Source of the DNA: a virus
Length of the DNA stretch: 64,000 bases
Strand: one strand, 5' to 3'
IMG/VR virus record: IMGVR_UViG_3300035703_000022
Location: 1-64,000 of that record
In this document: positions 32,072 through 39,948 of the stretch, in pieces
How positions within the stretch are numbered: the stretch's first letter is position 1
Layout: each line of letters opens with the position of its first letter
Position numbers and translations under genes: made by a program
The notes under the pieces: generated by a model
Database searches by the model: none
The model's input: the letters and a program-made list of their open reading frames with translations, nothing else
Told to the model about the DNA's origin: nothing

Positions 32072-32995
32072 TCAGGACTCGGCCAGTTTCTGGAAGTAAC
32101 TCAGAGCATCATCTGCATCTTCATCATCTTCTTCCTGAACTGCAGGACGAGCAATCTCAAAGGAAGGAGTAGAACGTTTCGGAGCGGATTCACCGCGACG
32201 TTCTGCTTCCCATTGTTCATCCTCTTCAATGGTCTCAGGATCCTGTCGTGCGGGAGTTTTTGCACCCAGGACATAATCCAGACGTTTTTTCAAGTCCTCA
32301 TAGGTTTTGAAGTTACTAGCAGCACTGAACTCATTGAGATCATTCAGATTCTTGTAGATACGTTCAAGTTTGTCATCATCATCTAGAAGAACGGAAGGTT
32401 TTTCAAACTCAGACTTGTCATAGTTCCAGTAACCTTCAACCTTACGAATCTTCAGTTTGAAGTTAGCACCAGTCCAGAAATCAAAAGGATTGACGGCTTC
32501 TTCATCTGCAAACTGTGGTTGCATCGCTTCTGTAATCTTATCATAGATCTTCTTACCGAACTTGTAGAGGAAGACACGACCCTCGTTCTCTGGGTGTGCA
32601 GGATCACTCACCACATAAATGTTGGCGTAGTAAGAGAGTTTGCGTTTCTGTTTCCGAGCAATCTCCTTATCACGATCAGATCCAGAGTTCCACAGAACAC
32701 GATTGTGTTCAGACACAGGATCTTTCTGTCCCAGAGTCGTCAGAGAGTTTTCGATGTACCAACCACCAGGGCCTTGGAATGCATGACTCCAAACTTGGGC
32801 CCAAGGAAGTTCACATCCTTCGGGTGCAGGGAGGAATCGGATGACTGCATAACCATTTCCGGCTTTGTCTACTTCGGGTTTCCAGAAGCGGTCATCAGCA
32901 CCACCTTCTCCACTATTCAGTTTTTCGACTTGTTTGATCAGTTTTTCAGTCAGTGAACCAGCACGGGACTGTTTCTTGAGATCAGCAAAAGACAT
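32072..32995 (-). CDS. 32: Single-stranded DNA-binding protein gp32
   Basis: 307 residues, T4 gp32 being 301. Matching blocks: DKAGNGYAVIRFLPAPEG, WSHAF, GGWYIENSL, KRKLSYYANIYVVSDPAHPE, NEGRVFLYKFGKKIYDKI, WTGANFKLKIRKVEGYWNYD. The basic start (KKQSRAGS) replaces the LAST motif for cooperativity and the acidic end is present. The zinc subdomain is changed: T4 His64 is kept as H71, but the three Cys ligands (C77, C87, C90) are not present (IENSLTT, DPVSEHN). It coats ssDNA in replication and recruits gp59. Driven by the promoter at 33040-33068. Confidence 0.95.
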   Translation of the reverse strand: MSFADLKKQSRAGSLTEKLIKQVEKLNSGEGGADDRFWKPEVDKAGNGYAVIRFLPAPEGCELPWAQVWSHAFQGPGGWYIENSLTTLGQKDPVSEHNRVLWNSGSDRDKEIARKQKRKLSYYANIYVVSDPAHPENEGRVFLYKFGKKIYDKITEAMQPQFADEEAVNPFDFWTGANFKLKIRKVEGYWNYDKSEFEKPSVLLDDDDKLERIYKNLNDLNEFSAASNFKTYEDLKKRLDYVLGAKTPARQDPETIEEDEQWEAERRGESAPKRSTPSFEIARPAVQEEDDEDADDALSYFQKLAES

Positions 32996-33039
32996 TTGTA
33001 TTCTCCGTATTGAGTGTATTTGGCCTTTGGGACGACTTT

Positions 33040-33068
33040 ATCTTACACGGGGTAGGAATGGTTGTCAA
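33040..33068 (-). promoter_or_regulatory. Sigma70-like promoter of gp32
   Basis: On the minus strand: TTGACA (33063-33068, perfect) - 17 nt - TAAGAT (33040-33045, 4 of 6). It is about 45 nt before the gp32 ATG, inside the gap after the GIY-YIG gene. Confidence 0.65.
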
Positions 33069-33076
33069 GCCACAGG

Positions 33077-33505
33077 TTATTTAGATTTGTTTCGGTGTTG
33101 GGCCAATGCAGCCAATCTACACCTTTCTATTACTTCTGGCGAGTGTTTTTTCCCTTTTGGCCAACCTCCTTTGTGGGGTTGGTTTTTCTTTGTTTCACTT
33201 ATTTTTCTTTTAGTTTCTTCCGATCTTTTCTCACAAAAATAAAACTTTTTGGAAGTTTGTTTTGATTTATTTGCAAAATGTGGATTTACATCTACTTTAT
33301 AAAATTCATGAAGATAACATTCTGCATTTATAGAATCTTCTATATTATCAAAAACTTCCAAAATAATTTTTTGAGTAGGTTTGAAAGTTTTGTCATGAAA
33401 ACTTCCAAAATAATTTACATCTTTTTCGGGTAAACATTTGCATTGGCGTTGACCAATATATCCTCTACCATACTCTTCATAAGAGTAATAGACATAAAAG
33501 TGCAT
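33077..33505 (-). CDS. GIY-YIG homing endonuclease
   Basis: 142 residues. The N-terminus has the GIY-YIG pattern as YVYYSY ... RGYIGQRQC (YIG at 16-18), then DVNYFGS and E62-like acid (NAECYLHEFY). The C-terminal half has two NUMOD3-like DNA-binding motifs, SEETKRKISETKK and HSPEVIERCRLAALAQ. Such free-standing enzymes nick DNA and spread to related genomes. It stands between gp32 and the DUF1825 genes, with its own late box and terminator, and is bounded by an inverted repeat upstream: probably a mobile insertion. Confidence 0.85.
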   Translation of the reverse strand: MHFYVYYSYEEYGRGYIGQRQCKCLPEKDVNYFGSFHDKTFKPTQKIILEVFDNIEDSINAECYLHEFYKVDVNPHFANKSKQTSKKFYFCEKRSEETKRKISETKKNQPHKGGWPKGKKHSPEVIERCRLAALAQHRNKSK

Positions 33506-33532
33506 GACTGCTCTTTAGTTAACTCGCATTAT

Positions 33533-33540
33533 TATTTATA
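33533..33540 (-). promoter_or_regulatory. Perfect late promoter TATAAATA
   Basis: TATAAATA on the minus strand, 28-35 nt before the GIY-YIG ATG and directly after the T-run of the terminator at 33548-33567. Confidence 0.7.
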
Positions 33541-33547
33541 TTTAAAA

Positions 33548-33567
33548 GGGGAGATTTTACTCTCCCC
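33548..33567 (-). terminator. Rho-independent terminator
   Basis: On the minus strand GGGGAGA-GTAAAA-TCTCCCC then TTTT. It ends the operon that finishes at 33608. Confidence 0.75.
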
Positions 33568-33607
33568 CACCTTACAGATTGCGAGTCAACTAAGGCAAAA
33601 TTATTTA

Positions 33608-33892
33608 TTAGTCTTTTGGCATTTCTTCTGGATTCTCTATTTGAAGTTCAAATAACAATGGGTGACACATTTCATCAATTAAGTAATTTGACCAACGATA
33701 CATGTCTTCAGATGTATATTCGTAATTATTTTCCGCTTCTATCTGTATATATGGATCTTGTTGCATAATCAACGGAATGTCATCAAAAGTAAAAGGAATT
33801 CCGTTGATGAAATACATGTCTACAATCTCACCATTGTGGAAACAATATGCGGAGGTGATTTTGTAGTGGTAGGACATCTTACATATCTGCAA
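33608..33892 (-). CDS. Hypothetical protein
   Basis: 94 residues: SYHYKITSAYCFHNGEIVDM, FTFDDIPLIMQQDPYIQIEA, SEDMYRWSNYLIDEMCHPLLF. The first codons overlap the DUF1825 gene by 14 nt; a start at MSYHYK (six codons in) is also possible. Mixed strand-helix; no family recognised. Confidence 0.65.
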   Translation of the reverse strand: MQICKMSYHYKITSAYCFHNGEIVDMYFINGIPFTFDDIPLIMQQDPYIQIEAENNYEYTSEDMYRWSNYLIDEMCHPLLFELQIENPEEMPKD

Positions 33893-34208
33893 TTTTATCT
33901 AGACGGGACAGAGTGTTTTCCATCTCTGCAAATAATTCGTTAACATTATTTCCATCAAACCCCAGGAATTTGGCAGCATCTTGAATTCTTTCTTTCATTT
34001 CAAGTGCTTCTGGGTCATCAGATAACGAGAGACGGAAGTATAGATTCTTCTGTTTCTCTAGAAAAGTTCTCATGAGTTCGACATGTTCCTTCTTTTCCTC
34101 CTTACTCATAATAGGAGCTCTGAAGGTGTCTTGAATAATTTTTTGTTGAAGTTCTTCCATCTCTTTGATGGATTCTCTTACAATTTCGGATTGAAAAAAT
34201 CCACTCAC
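33879..34208 (-). CDS. DUF1825-family protein
   Basis: 109 residues: SGFFQSEIVRESIKEMEELQ, KKEHVELMRTFLEKQKNLYF, SDDPEALEMKERIQDAAKFL. This is the helical pattern of DUF1825, a family of cyanobacteria and cyanophages with unknown function. Its place between gp32 and gp59 in replication genes is common in cyanophages. The gene immediately upstream is a diverged copy. Confidence 0.75.
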   Translation of the reverse strand: MSGFFQSEIVRESIKEMEELQQKIIQDTFRAPIMSKEEKKEHVELMRTFLEKQKNLYFRLSLSDDPEALEMKERIQDAAKFLGFDGNNVNELFAEMENTLSRLDKIADM

Positions 34209-34609
34209 TGTGCGATCTCCCTTTGTTTTAATTTTTTTAGAGTATTTTCCAATTCTAATAAAAATATGTCATTGGAATTATTTGAAGTAAATCCAAATAT
34301 TTTACCAGCATCTTCAAGTCTATTTTTCATATTAATCATTTCTGGATCTTCTGAAAAATTCACAATATTATATAATTTTCTTGTCTTTTTTAGAAAAGAG
34401 CTCATTAAAAGTATTTGTTCTTTTCTTTTTTTGTTATCTATGTAAGGATCATTTAAGGTTTCTTCAATAACTTGAAGGAGATTCTTGTCGCCTAATAGTA
34501 TATAATAATGAGTTGTTTCAACGTTACTATTATTATCCACAACAAAATTTTGAACTGTTTCGAGAATTTCTTTAAGTTTTTTTCCTTCTTTTAGAAGAAA
34601 TTTTTTCAC
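34205..34609 (-). CDS. Diverged DUF1825 paralogue
   Basis: 134 residues. The C-terminal two thirds line up with 33879-34208: KRKEQILLMSSFLKKTRKLY, FSEDPEMINMKNRLEDAGKI, then FGF, and LELENTLKKL against MENTLSRLDK. The N-terminus is extended and basic, and the SGFFQSE start is lost. ATGA overlaps on both sides. It is clearly a tandem duplication; function unknown. Confidence 0.75.
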   Translation of the reverse strand: MKKFLLKEGKKLKEILETVQNFVVDNNSNVETTHYYILLGDKNLLQVIEETLNDPYIDNKKRKEQILLMSSFLKKTRKLYNIVNFSEDPEMINMKNRLEDAGKIFGFTSNNSNDIFLLELENTLKKLKQREIAQ

Positions 34610-35199
34610 AACACAATCTCCTTTAAGATCTTTATATATTTTTCCTTATCAATATTTAGGAAAGACCTGTATTTTTTTATACGCAAACTGACGGATTCCC
34701 ACACTGGATCGAATAGTTTTTTGTCAAACTTTTTAGAAAAATTTAAGATCATATCCATAATAACAAAAGTTTCTATAGATATGGCATTTTGCAAATATTT
34801 TTTAAGAATCTCTGGATGGGATGAACCTTTAAGTTCAAACAAAGAATCAAAGGTTTTTTTGTTGAAAAATATTTCGGATTCAGTTTTAAAGAGATATAAA
34901 AGACTTTGAGATCTTTTTAACCAATTTGAATAATTTTTTTCTCCTGACTCAATAATTTCACCTATCCATAGTTTTGAAGGATCATCACATTCTACAAAAT
35001 TAGCCAGGAAATATTGACGGATCTCATCATCAGACTTCTGACGAGACATACGTTCAAAAAAGTAACGATCTTTTCTTTTGTTGAACGACTCTTTTGAAGC
35101 TCGTGACTTCCCGCAATATTGAAAGTAATCGTAGTTCGGTTTAGTGAAATGATTCTTGAATGCCAGATATGTTTTGTATACCTCTATTGGCGTCATCAA
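34606..35199 (-). CDS. 59: Helicase loader gp59
   Basis: 197 residues, T4 gp59 being 217. Matches: PIEVYKTYLAFKNHF, SFNKRKDRYFFERMSRQKSD, YFLANFVE, LWIGEIIESGEKNYSNWLKR, SIETFVIMDMILNFSKKFDK, PVWESVSLRIKKYRSFLNID. gp59 binds forked DNA and gp32 and loads the gp41 helicase. Between gp33 and DUF1825 genes with ATGA overlaps. Confidence 0.93.
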   Translation of the reverse strand: MMTPIEVYKTYLAFKNHFTKPNYDYFQYCGKSRASKESFNKRKDRYFFERMSRQKSDDEIRQYFLANFVECDDPSKLWIGEIIESGEKNYSNWLKRSQSLLYLFKTESEIFFNKKTFDSLFELKGSSHPEILKKYLQNAISIETFVIMDMILNFSKKFDKKLFDPVWESVSLRIKKYRSFLNIDKEKYIKILKEIVL

Positions 35200-35459
35200 A
35201 AAACTAATTTAGCACGACTTGTTTTTTTAAGAAAGTTAAGTTGAGTTGCTTCATACTTAAGTTTTTCTTTTAATGGTTTTGAGATCAGTTTAGATACTGA
35301 TTCAAACTCGATACTGTTTTCTTCACAGTATGTGACAATTGCTTCAATATAATTAATTTTTGAAGTAGTCACTAGATATTCAATATCTTGTGCAAACTTG
35401 GACTGACACAAAAATTTTTCTTTTATTAGTAAATTTACGTCTTCAGTGTTATTTTGCAT
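35196..35459 (-). CDS. 33: Late transcription coactivator gp33
   Basis: 87 residues from MQNNTEDVNLLIKEKF; the frame is open further upstream but that part lies in the nuclease gene. The core INYIEAIVTYCEENSIEFES, then PLKEKLKYEATQLNFL, matches T4 gp33 (YLEATTAFLEENSIPE). gp33 links host RNA polymerase and the gp45 clamp for late promoters, which fits the TATAAATA boxes seen here. Confidence 0.85.
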   Translation of the reverse strand: MQNNTEDVNLLIKEKFLCQSKFAQDIEYLVTTSKINYIEAIVTYCEENSIEFESVSKLISKPLKEKLKYEATQLNFLKKTSRAKLVF

Positions 35460-35463
35460 GGGA

Positions 35464-36129
35464 TTAGGTTTTGTATGTGACAAATTCTCTAATGTATTTG
35501 GTAAGAAGTTTAATATAGTAATCTTTGTTTCTTTTTTCATAGACGAAGCATTCTCCATTGTCAGCGACCATAATAGTGATCAATTTTTTAACTGGAATAC
35601 CAGTCATTTCATAATACATGCAAGCATATGCTGTTTCCTGGACAAAATAATTTTCAATCCATTCTTCAGGTTTTATTTTTTTTGAAGTCTTGAAGTCAAT
35701 AACTGCGAGCTCTCCCTCGTACTCAGCGATGCAATCTACTCTGCCCGCAAGTCCCAAGTAGTCACTATAAAGTGACTTTTCTAAAGCATGTATATTATTT
35801 ATACGATCAAGATAAGGCTTTGCTGCAAGAAAGAGAAACTTTGTTACAGGAAGTGGATTATACTTGTCAATATCTTCATTCAACAAATACTTCTCAACAA
35901 TATCATGAAACTTGGTTCCACGATCTGTTGCAACCTTAGTGATCTTATTGGCTTCTTCTTCACCAACTTTCTTACGCCAGTCAATAAATTTTTGTCTACC
36001 ATAAAAACTGGTCACAGAAGTGATAGAAGGATATAACCTACCAGAAGGGACTCGATAAAACCGAGTCCCTTCAATCATTTCTGCTTGTAAGTCAACCTCT
36101 TCTTTCAAATAATCTAAATGAACAAACAT
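35464..36129 (-). CDS. RecB-like PD-(D/E)XK nuclease
   Basis: 221 residues. Motifs: GTKFHDIVEKYL (H75), LAGRVDCIAEYEGELAVIDF then KTSKK, that is GRVD (129-132) and D145-x-K147, with QETAYACMYYE further on. This is the RecB/Cas4/MGME1-like nuclease pattern common in cyanophages next to PhoH and gp33. It probably degrades or processes DNA ends during replication and recombination. Coupled to phoH by a shared base. Confidence 0.82.
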   Translation of the reverse strand: MFVHLDYLKEEVDLQAEMIEGTRFYRVPSGRLYPSITSVTSFYGRQKFIDWRKKVGEEEANKITKVATDRGTKFHDIVEKYLLNEDIDKYNPLPVTKFLFLAAKPYLDRINNIHALEKSLYSDYLGLAGRVDCIAEYEGELAVIDFKTSKKIKPEEWIENYFVQETAYACMYYEMTGIPVKKLITIMVADNGECFVYEKRNKDYYIKLLTKYIREFVTYKT

Positions 36130-36887
36130 TACATACCTAAAGCCAATTTAGCAACAATATAGTTTTTGACAAGTCCAGAACGAACAATATCATCAACTCC
36201 AAATTCTACCATGGAAAAATCATATTCCATTGCACGAATAATTTTCATAAAATCAAGAATCCCATTTTTTTCATGGGTTTTAACAAGATCAGATTGAGTA
36301 GCATCACCACAAAATACAATCTTACTATTTTCACCAATACGAGTAATTATACTATCTAATTCATGAAAATTCAAGTTTTGCATTTCATCGACTAATACAA
36401 TTGCGTTATCGAGAGTAGTACCACGAATAAAACTAGTTGACCAGAATGAAATAGTCTCTTGGGCTTTAAGATTTCCATAGAGCATTTCAAAGTCAGCATC
36501 AGAAGGCAACTCAAACATATACTTACACATGTTCTTGTAAGGAATCTGATAGAGAGAGGATTTATCCTCATGATCTCCTGGCAGGAAACCAATTTCTCTA
36601 GTAGAAACAAGAGATCTTACAATATAAACTTTTTCATATGGAGTTCTTTCGTCAAGAACATCTTTAAGTGCAAGATAAAGACCCACAAATGTTTTACCTG
36701 TACCTGCAGCACCGTAGGCAAAGATATTTTTACCTTTTTTGTATTCATCAAAAAAGATTTTTTGATTATCCGTTAACGGAGAAATATCCGTCATTAACTC
36801 AGAGTTAATTGGTTTTTTACGGCGCATTTGTTTTGCGCTCATACCAATACCGATGTTGCCATTAGAAGATTTTCTTGATCTGGGCAT
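36129..36887 (-). CDS. phoH: PhoH-like ATPase
   Basis: 252 residues. Walker A GAAGTGKT (59-66), Walker B VLVDEMQ (164-170), FCGDATQSD further on, and the PhoH segment YEKVYIVRSLVSTREIGFLP. PhoH proteins are P-loop ATPases with RNA-related roles, part of the phosphate regulon in hosts and very common in marine phages. The basic N-terminus (PRSRKSSNG) is short. Function in infection is not settled. Confidence 0.95.
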   Translation of the reverse strand: MPRSRKSSNGNIGIGMSAKQMRRKKPINSELMTDISPLTDNQKIFFDEYKKGKNIFAYGAAGTGKTFVGLYLALKDVLDERTPYEKVYIVRSLVSTREIGFLPGDHEDKSSLYQIPYKNMCKYMFELPSDADFEMLYGNLKAQETISFWSTSFIRGTTLDNAIVLVDEMQNLNFHELDSIITRIGENSKIVFCGDATQSDLVKTHEKNGILDFMKIIRAMEYDFSMVEFGVDDIVRSGLVKNYIVAKLALGM

Positions 36888-36888
36888 A

Positions 36889-37137
36889 CTAGATTTTCTT
36901 TACTTTGGAACCAGGTGCTTTAGAGGCTTTGTGAAGAACATCATTCCAGCCTGGATTTCTGGAAATGAGTTTGTCTTTCCACTCGCCTACTTCACCAGCA
37001 CTAGGACAGGTAGATGGATCACTCCAATCTCTGTCCCAATCTGGATTATCTTTTTTCCACTGGTCCCAGGCGTGGATACTCATTTCCACTTCTTTCTGTT
37101 CTCCAGTGGTTTTATTAATAACAGGATAAGTCGCCAT
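36889..37137 (-). CDS. Conserved small cyanophage protein
   Basis: 82 residues: MATYPVINKTTGEQKEVEMS, WDQWKKDNPDWDRDWSDPST, RNPGWNDVLHKASK. This pattern is common next to phoH in T4-like marine phages; its start recalls FmdB-type proteins but the zinc ribbon is missing. It may be an adaptor; function unknown. AATAAATA lies upstream. Confidence 0.75.
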   Translation of the reverse strand: MATYPVINKTTGEQKEVEMSIHAWDQWKKDNPDWDRDWSDPSTCPSAGEVGEWKDKLISRNPGWNDVLHKASKAPGSKVKKI

Positions 37138-37162
37138 TTAAGTAATGAATTTCAATTATGAT

Positions 37163-38017
37163 TTATTTATTGGGTATTTTTTTGGCGATATAGTGTTGTT
37201 GAGAAACTTGTTCTATATGCCATTTTACCACAGGTTCTACGTAATAACCAGCATCACTTTTTAGCTTGTATTTTTTATAATTTTTTCTGTTGTGTTTTTC
37301 TAAAATTAGTTTATGCACTACATTGTCATCATCGACATTATTATATTTTTTAAGATGTTCTCTAATTGTTAATTCTAGATATTTGTTTTCTTTATAAGCT
37401 TGAAACTCTTCCACTCGTTTTTTTGTTAAATGTGGCAATGAAAATAATGTTTTTGCGTAAAAATCAATATTCACATGTTTCAGTCCCAAGAGTAATATTC
37501 TTTCATAAATTTCAGTGTCTTCCCAGGCAGCAAATTTACTCATATTTTCATTATATCCACCCACTTTAAAGTAATTTTCTCTCGATATGTATAATGTACC
37601 CCAAAGTGGTTTTAAGTACTTATAATTTTGATAAACATGATCAGGATCAAGTTTTGAATTAGTAAAATGCCACCCTTCATCAGTACCAGTTAAAAAGGTT
37701 TTATTATCAATTTTATGATGATCAAAAAAATTAAAATATGGATTCATAACTGTATCTGAATCCAACTTTAGAATATAATCACTCTTAACTAGAGATGCAG
37801 CTAAATTTAATGGTTGGGGTTGATTAAAATAGGGTTCTTTTGGGACAGTAATGATTTTAATTCTACTATCTAATCGACTTAAATGTTGAATTGGAACATC
37901 AGAATTCCAATCTGTTACGATGATTTCATCTACTTCACTGAATTGAATCCAAGAACTTATGGACACAGTTAAAGCCTCACCCCTATTTTTACATGCAGAT
38001 ATTATGGAAATACTCAT
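37163..38017 (-). CDS. Family 2-like glycosyltransferase
   Basis: 284 residues. The N-terminus SISIISACKNRGEALTVSIS, then EIIVTDWNSD, is the GT-A nucleotide-sugar fold, with the metal-binding LKLDSDTVMNP (D-x-D) at about residue 90. Later GGYNENMSKFAAWEDTEIYE is the acceptor side (W-E-D). It transfers an unknown sugar, perhaps to host surface glycans, phage DNA bases or virion proteins. Tandem paralogue of 38014-38880. Confidence 0.85.
   Translation of the reverse strand: MSISIISACKNRGEALTVSISSWIQFSEVDEIIVTDWNSDVPIQHLSRLDSRIKIITVPKEPYFNQPQPLNLAASLVKSDYILKLDSDTVMNPYFNFFDHHKIDNKTFLTGTDEGWHFTNSKLDPDHVYQNYKYLKPLWGTLYISRENYFKVGGYNENMSKFAAWEDTEIYERILLLGLKHVNIDFYAKTLFSLPHLTKKRVEEFQAYKENKYLELTIREHLKKYNNVDDDNVVHKLILEKHNRKNYKKYKLKSDAGYYVEPVVKWHIEQVSQQHYIAKKIPNK
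37759..37831. repeat. 73-bp direct repeat, copy 1
   Basis: Identical to 38622-38694. It covers the NLAASLVKSDYILKLD region of the glycosyltransferase. Identity at all 73 bases including wobble positions suggests recent gene conversion. Confidence 0.85.
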
Positions 38018-38880
38018 ATTTTAACTGCTTCATATATTTGATCATTTATTTGGGTTATTTCCCATTTGTATAGTGGTTTTGAATACCATTCTATAGAATT
38101 TATTGTTTCTTTTTGTTTTTCTTTATCAAATTTTTCATCGGATTCTATAAAATTAAGTATTTCCATCATTCTTGCAGATGTTGGATATACGTTATGATTT
38201 TTTTCTTTACATAGTTTAACCATATAGTTATAGAGTTCCTCTCCAACAAAGTCTTTTCCAAATTCACTTAAAATTTGACTTATACTTTCAAATGATTCAA
38301 AGTTCTTTACTCTATCTTTATTTGTATGTGGAATATGTAAAGCTGAAAGTTTCTGTGCATCTATTAGAATTGGAGTAAGTCCATATGATATCAATCTTAC
38401 TGCCAATTCATCATCTTCTACTGCATAATACTTTCCCATGTTTTCATTATATCCACCGACTTTTCTAAAGGTTTCGGTACTTACATAGAGCAGTCCCCAT
38501 AAAGGATGTAAAAAATCAAAATCCATTCCTTTTAACAAACTATTCGATCCAGTTATAAAAGAATTTTCTTGAATTTGGTGAAAATCAAAAAAATTAAAAT
38601 ATGGATTAAATAAATGATCACAATCCAACTTTAGAATATAATCACTCTTAACTAGAGATGCAGCTAAATTTAATGGTTGGGGTTGATTAAAATAAGTTTC
38701 ATCTTTTACATTAATTATTTTTACTTTTTTATCCCATACCGTCAAGTGATCTATTGGATCATCGGAATTCCAATTTGTTATGATGATTTCATCAACCTCA
38801 TCAAATTGCATCCACGAAGAAACAGATATAGCCAAAGCTTTAGATCTGTTTTTACATGCAGTTATTATAGAAATTGACAT
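38014..38880 (-). CDS. Family 2-like glycosyltransferase, paralogue
   Basis: 288 residues from MSISIITACKNRSKALAISV, which fits the spacing to the gene upstream better than the ATG six codons earlier. Same fold as 37163-38017: D-x-D as LKLDCDHLFNP, and GGYNENMGKYYAVEDDELAV. The C-terminal 70 residues differ between the copies, which may change the acceptor. It overlaps the next gene by 4 nt. Confidence 0.83.
   Translation of the reverse strand: MSISIITACKNRSKALAISVSSWMQFDEVDEIIITNWNSDDPIDHLTVWDKKVKIINVKDETYFNQPQPLNLAASLVKSDYILKLDCDHLFNPYFNFFDFHQIQENSFITGSNSLLKGMDFDFLHPLWGLLYVSTETFRKVGGYNENMGKYYAVEDDELAVRLISYGLTPILIDAQKLSALHIPHTNKDRVKNFESFESISQILSEFGKDFVGEELYNYMVKLCKEKNHNVYPTSARMMEILNFIESDEKFDKEKQKETINSIEWYSKPLYKWEITQINDQIYEAVKI
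38622..38694. repeat. 73-bp direct repeat, copy 2
   Basis: Second copy of the block at 37759-37831, no mismatch seen. Confidence 0.85.
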
Positions 38881-38881
38881 T

Positions 38882-39061
38882 TTATTGACTAATATCAAGA
38901 TCAGAGTAATCTAATTTTTGGAGTTCTTCTGGATCAATTTCTTTAGTCTTGAATTCTCCATTTTCCGTATATTCGACAATATATTTTTCAGGTGTTGCTT
39001 CAAGTATCGTACATGAAGTCCAAACTTTGTCTTTAGATAAGGCTTGAGTTTGATAGTACAT
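38882..39061 (-). CDS. Small hypothetical protein
   Basis: 59 residues: MYYQTQALSKDKVWTSCTIL, EKYIVEYTENGEFKTKEIDP, EELQKLDYSDLDISQ. It fits exactly between the glycosyltransferase (1 nt after its stop) and thyX. Acidic; strands suggest a small barrel. Function unknown. Confidence 0.65.
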   Translation of the reverse strand: MYYQTQALSKDKVWTSCTILEATPEKYIVEYTENGEFKTKEIDPEELQKLDYSDLDISQ

Positions 39062-39089
39062 ATTATTTTTCTATTATCCTTGGTATATA

Positions 39090-39722
39090 TCACCACTCCA
39101 GAGCTTCTGCAACTGAAGGGAATTGTTGTTTGAATACCTCTTTACAAGCAAGTGCGATATCCATGTGTTCTTTCTGAGTTCCATTGGATGAACGCAGATT
39201 GATATAATGAATCCAACTACGACAAGAGCCTGTCATGTAGATACGAGTTGGAGTTGCGAGAGGAAGTACAAAACGAGCACACTCCTTAGCAACACCTTGA
39301 CTCAGAAGATAGTTATAGACCTCCTGAGCGTCCCTGAAGAGGTCTTGAATCATTTTGTTCATCACGAAGACCCTTTCTTCATCCATGTCATCAATCGAGT
39401 TCTGGCGGTTCTTGGTGTCCTGCCTACGCAGTTCTGGCACGGGAATGTCAGTACTCAGCAGATTTGTATCTGCATATCTTTGAGAAAACTCCTGGAATGT
39501 GAAGCTACGATGACGAAGAATCTGGGCTGCAATACCACGATTTGTTTCAATCTCAAGAGTCATAGAAGACTGCTCAAACACAGACCAATGATTATGCTTA
39601 ATACAATAAGCGAGCAACTTGGCATAGTTTTCGTTGTCTTGATTCGCAGGATTAGAAACTCGAGCAATATACGCCATTGTTTTTTCTGCATCGGGAGTGA
39701 TCGAAATAAGTTTTACAGTCAT
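39090..39722 (-). CDS. thyX: FAD-dependent thymidylate synthase ThyX
   Basis: 210 residues. The ThyX signature RHRSFTFQEFSQRY is at 70-83, with HNHWSVFEQSSMTLEIE before it and NLRSSNGTQKEHMDIALACK near the end. It makes dTMP from dUMP using methylene-THF and FADH2 in the cytoplasm, supplying phage DNA synthesis. Length is normal (about 210-230). A small gene lies between it and the nested terminator/promoter at 39920-39958. Confidence 0.95.
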   Translation of the reverse strand: MTVKLISITPDAEKTMAYIARVSNPANQDNENYAKLLAYCIKHNHWSVFEQSSMTLEIETNRGIAAQILRHRSFTFQEFSQRYADTNLLSTDIPVPELRRQDTKNRQNSIDDMDEERVFVMNKMIQDLFRDAQEVYNYLLSQGVAKECARFVLPLATPTRIYMTGSCRSWIHYINLRSSNGTQKEHMDIALACKEVFKQQFPSVAEALEW

Positions 39723-39730
39723 TTAATTTC

Positions 39731-39898
39731 TCAGTCAGGGTATCCATCGTCATCGAAGACCTCATCATAATCGGAGATGTGGCCTTCTGGTTTGGGGGTT
39801 AGTCTATAAGAATCTGGATCAGAATAAATTTCTGATTTAAGACATTCTACAAGTGACTCCAGATTTCTTACAATCAATTTAAGTTTTTCTCTATCCAT
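39731..39898 (-). CDS. Small acidic protein upstream of thyX
   Basis: 55 residues: MDREKLKLIVRNLESLVECL, KSEIYSDPDSYRLTPKPEGH, then DEVFDDDGYPD. N-terminal helix and very acidic end. First gene after the nested promoter at 39920-39948. Function unknown. Confidence 0.65.
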   Translation of the reverse strand: MDREKLKLIVRNLESLVECLKSEIYSDPDSYRLTPKPEGHISDYDEVFDDDGYPD

Positions 39899-39919
39899 GA
39901 TTATACATAATCTCTACTA

Positions 39920-39948
39920 ATTATAGACAAAAAAAGAGGGGGAGTCAA
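39920..39948 (-). promoter_or_regulatory. Strong sigma70 promoter nested in a terminator
   Basis: On the minus strand: -35 TTGACT (39943-39948), exactly 17 nt, -10 TATAAT (39920-39925). The -35 is in the hairpin loop and the spacer is the 3' arm plus TTTTTTT of the terminator 39935-39958. Drives the 55-residue gene and thyX. Confidence 0.8.

Larger units (their letters stand above)
33514..33594. repeat. Imperfect 15-nt inverted repeat
   Basis: TTTAGTTAACTCGCA (33514-33528) and TGCGAGTCAACTAAG (33580-33594) are inverted copies with two mismatches. They enclose the terminator 33548-33567 and the late box 33533-33540 upstream of the GIY-YIG gene. They may be a recognition site or a remnant of insertion. 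Confidence 0.55.

Noticed and set aside
32519-32956. 145-codon plus-strand frame opposite gp32
   Set aside because: gp32 is certain on the other strand; the frame has no ribosome site or family match.
38911-39096. 61-codon minus-strand frame
   Set aside because: A different frame (38882-39061) fits exactly between the neighbours and has phage-like composition; the longer one does not.
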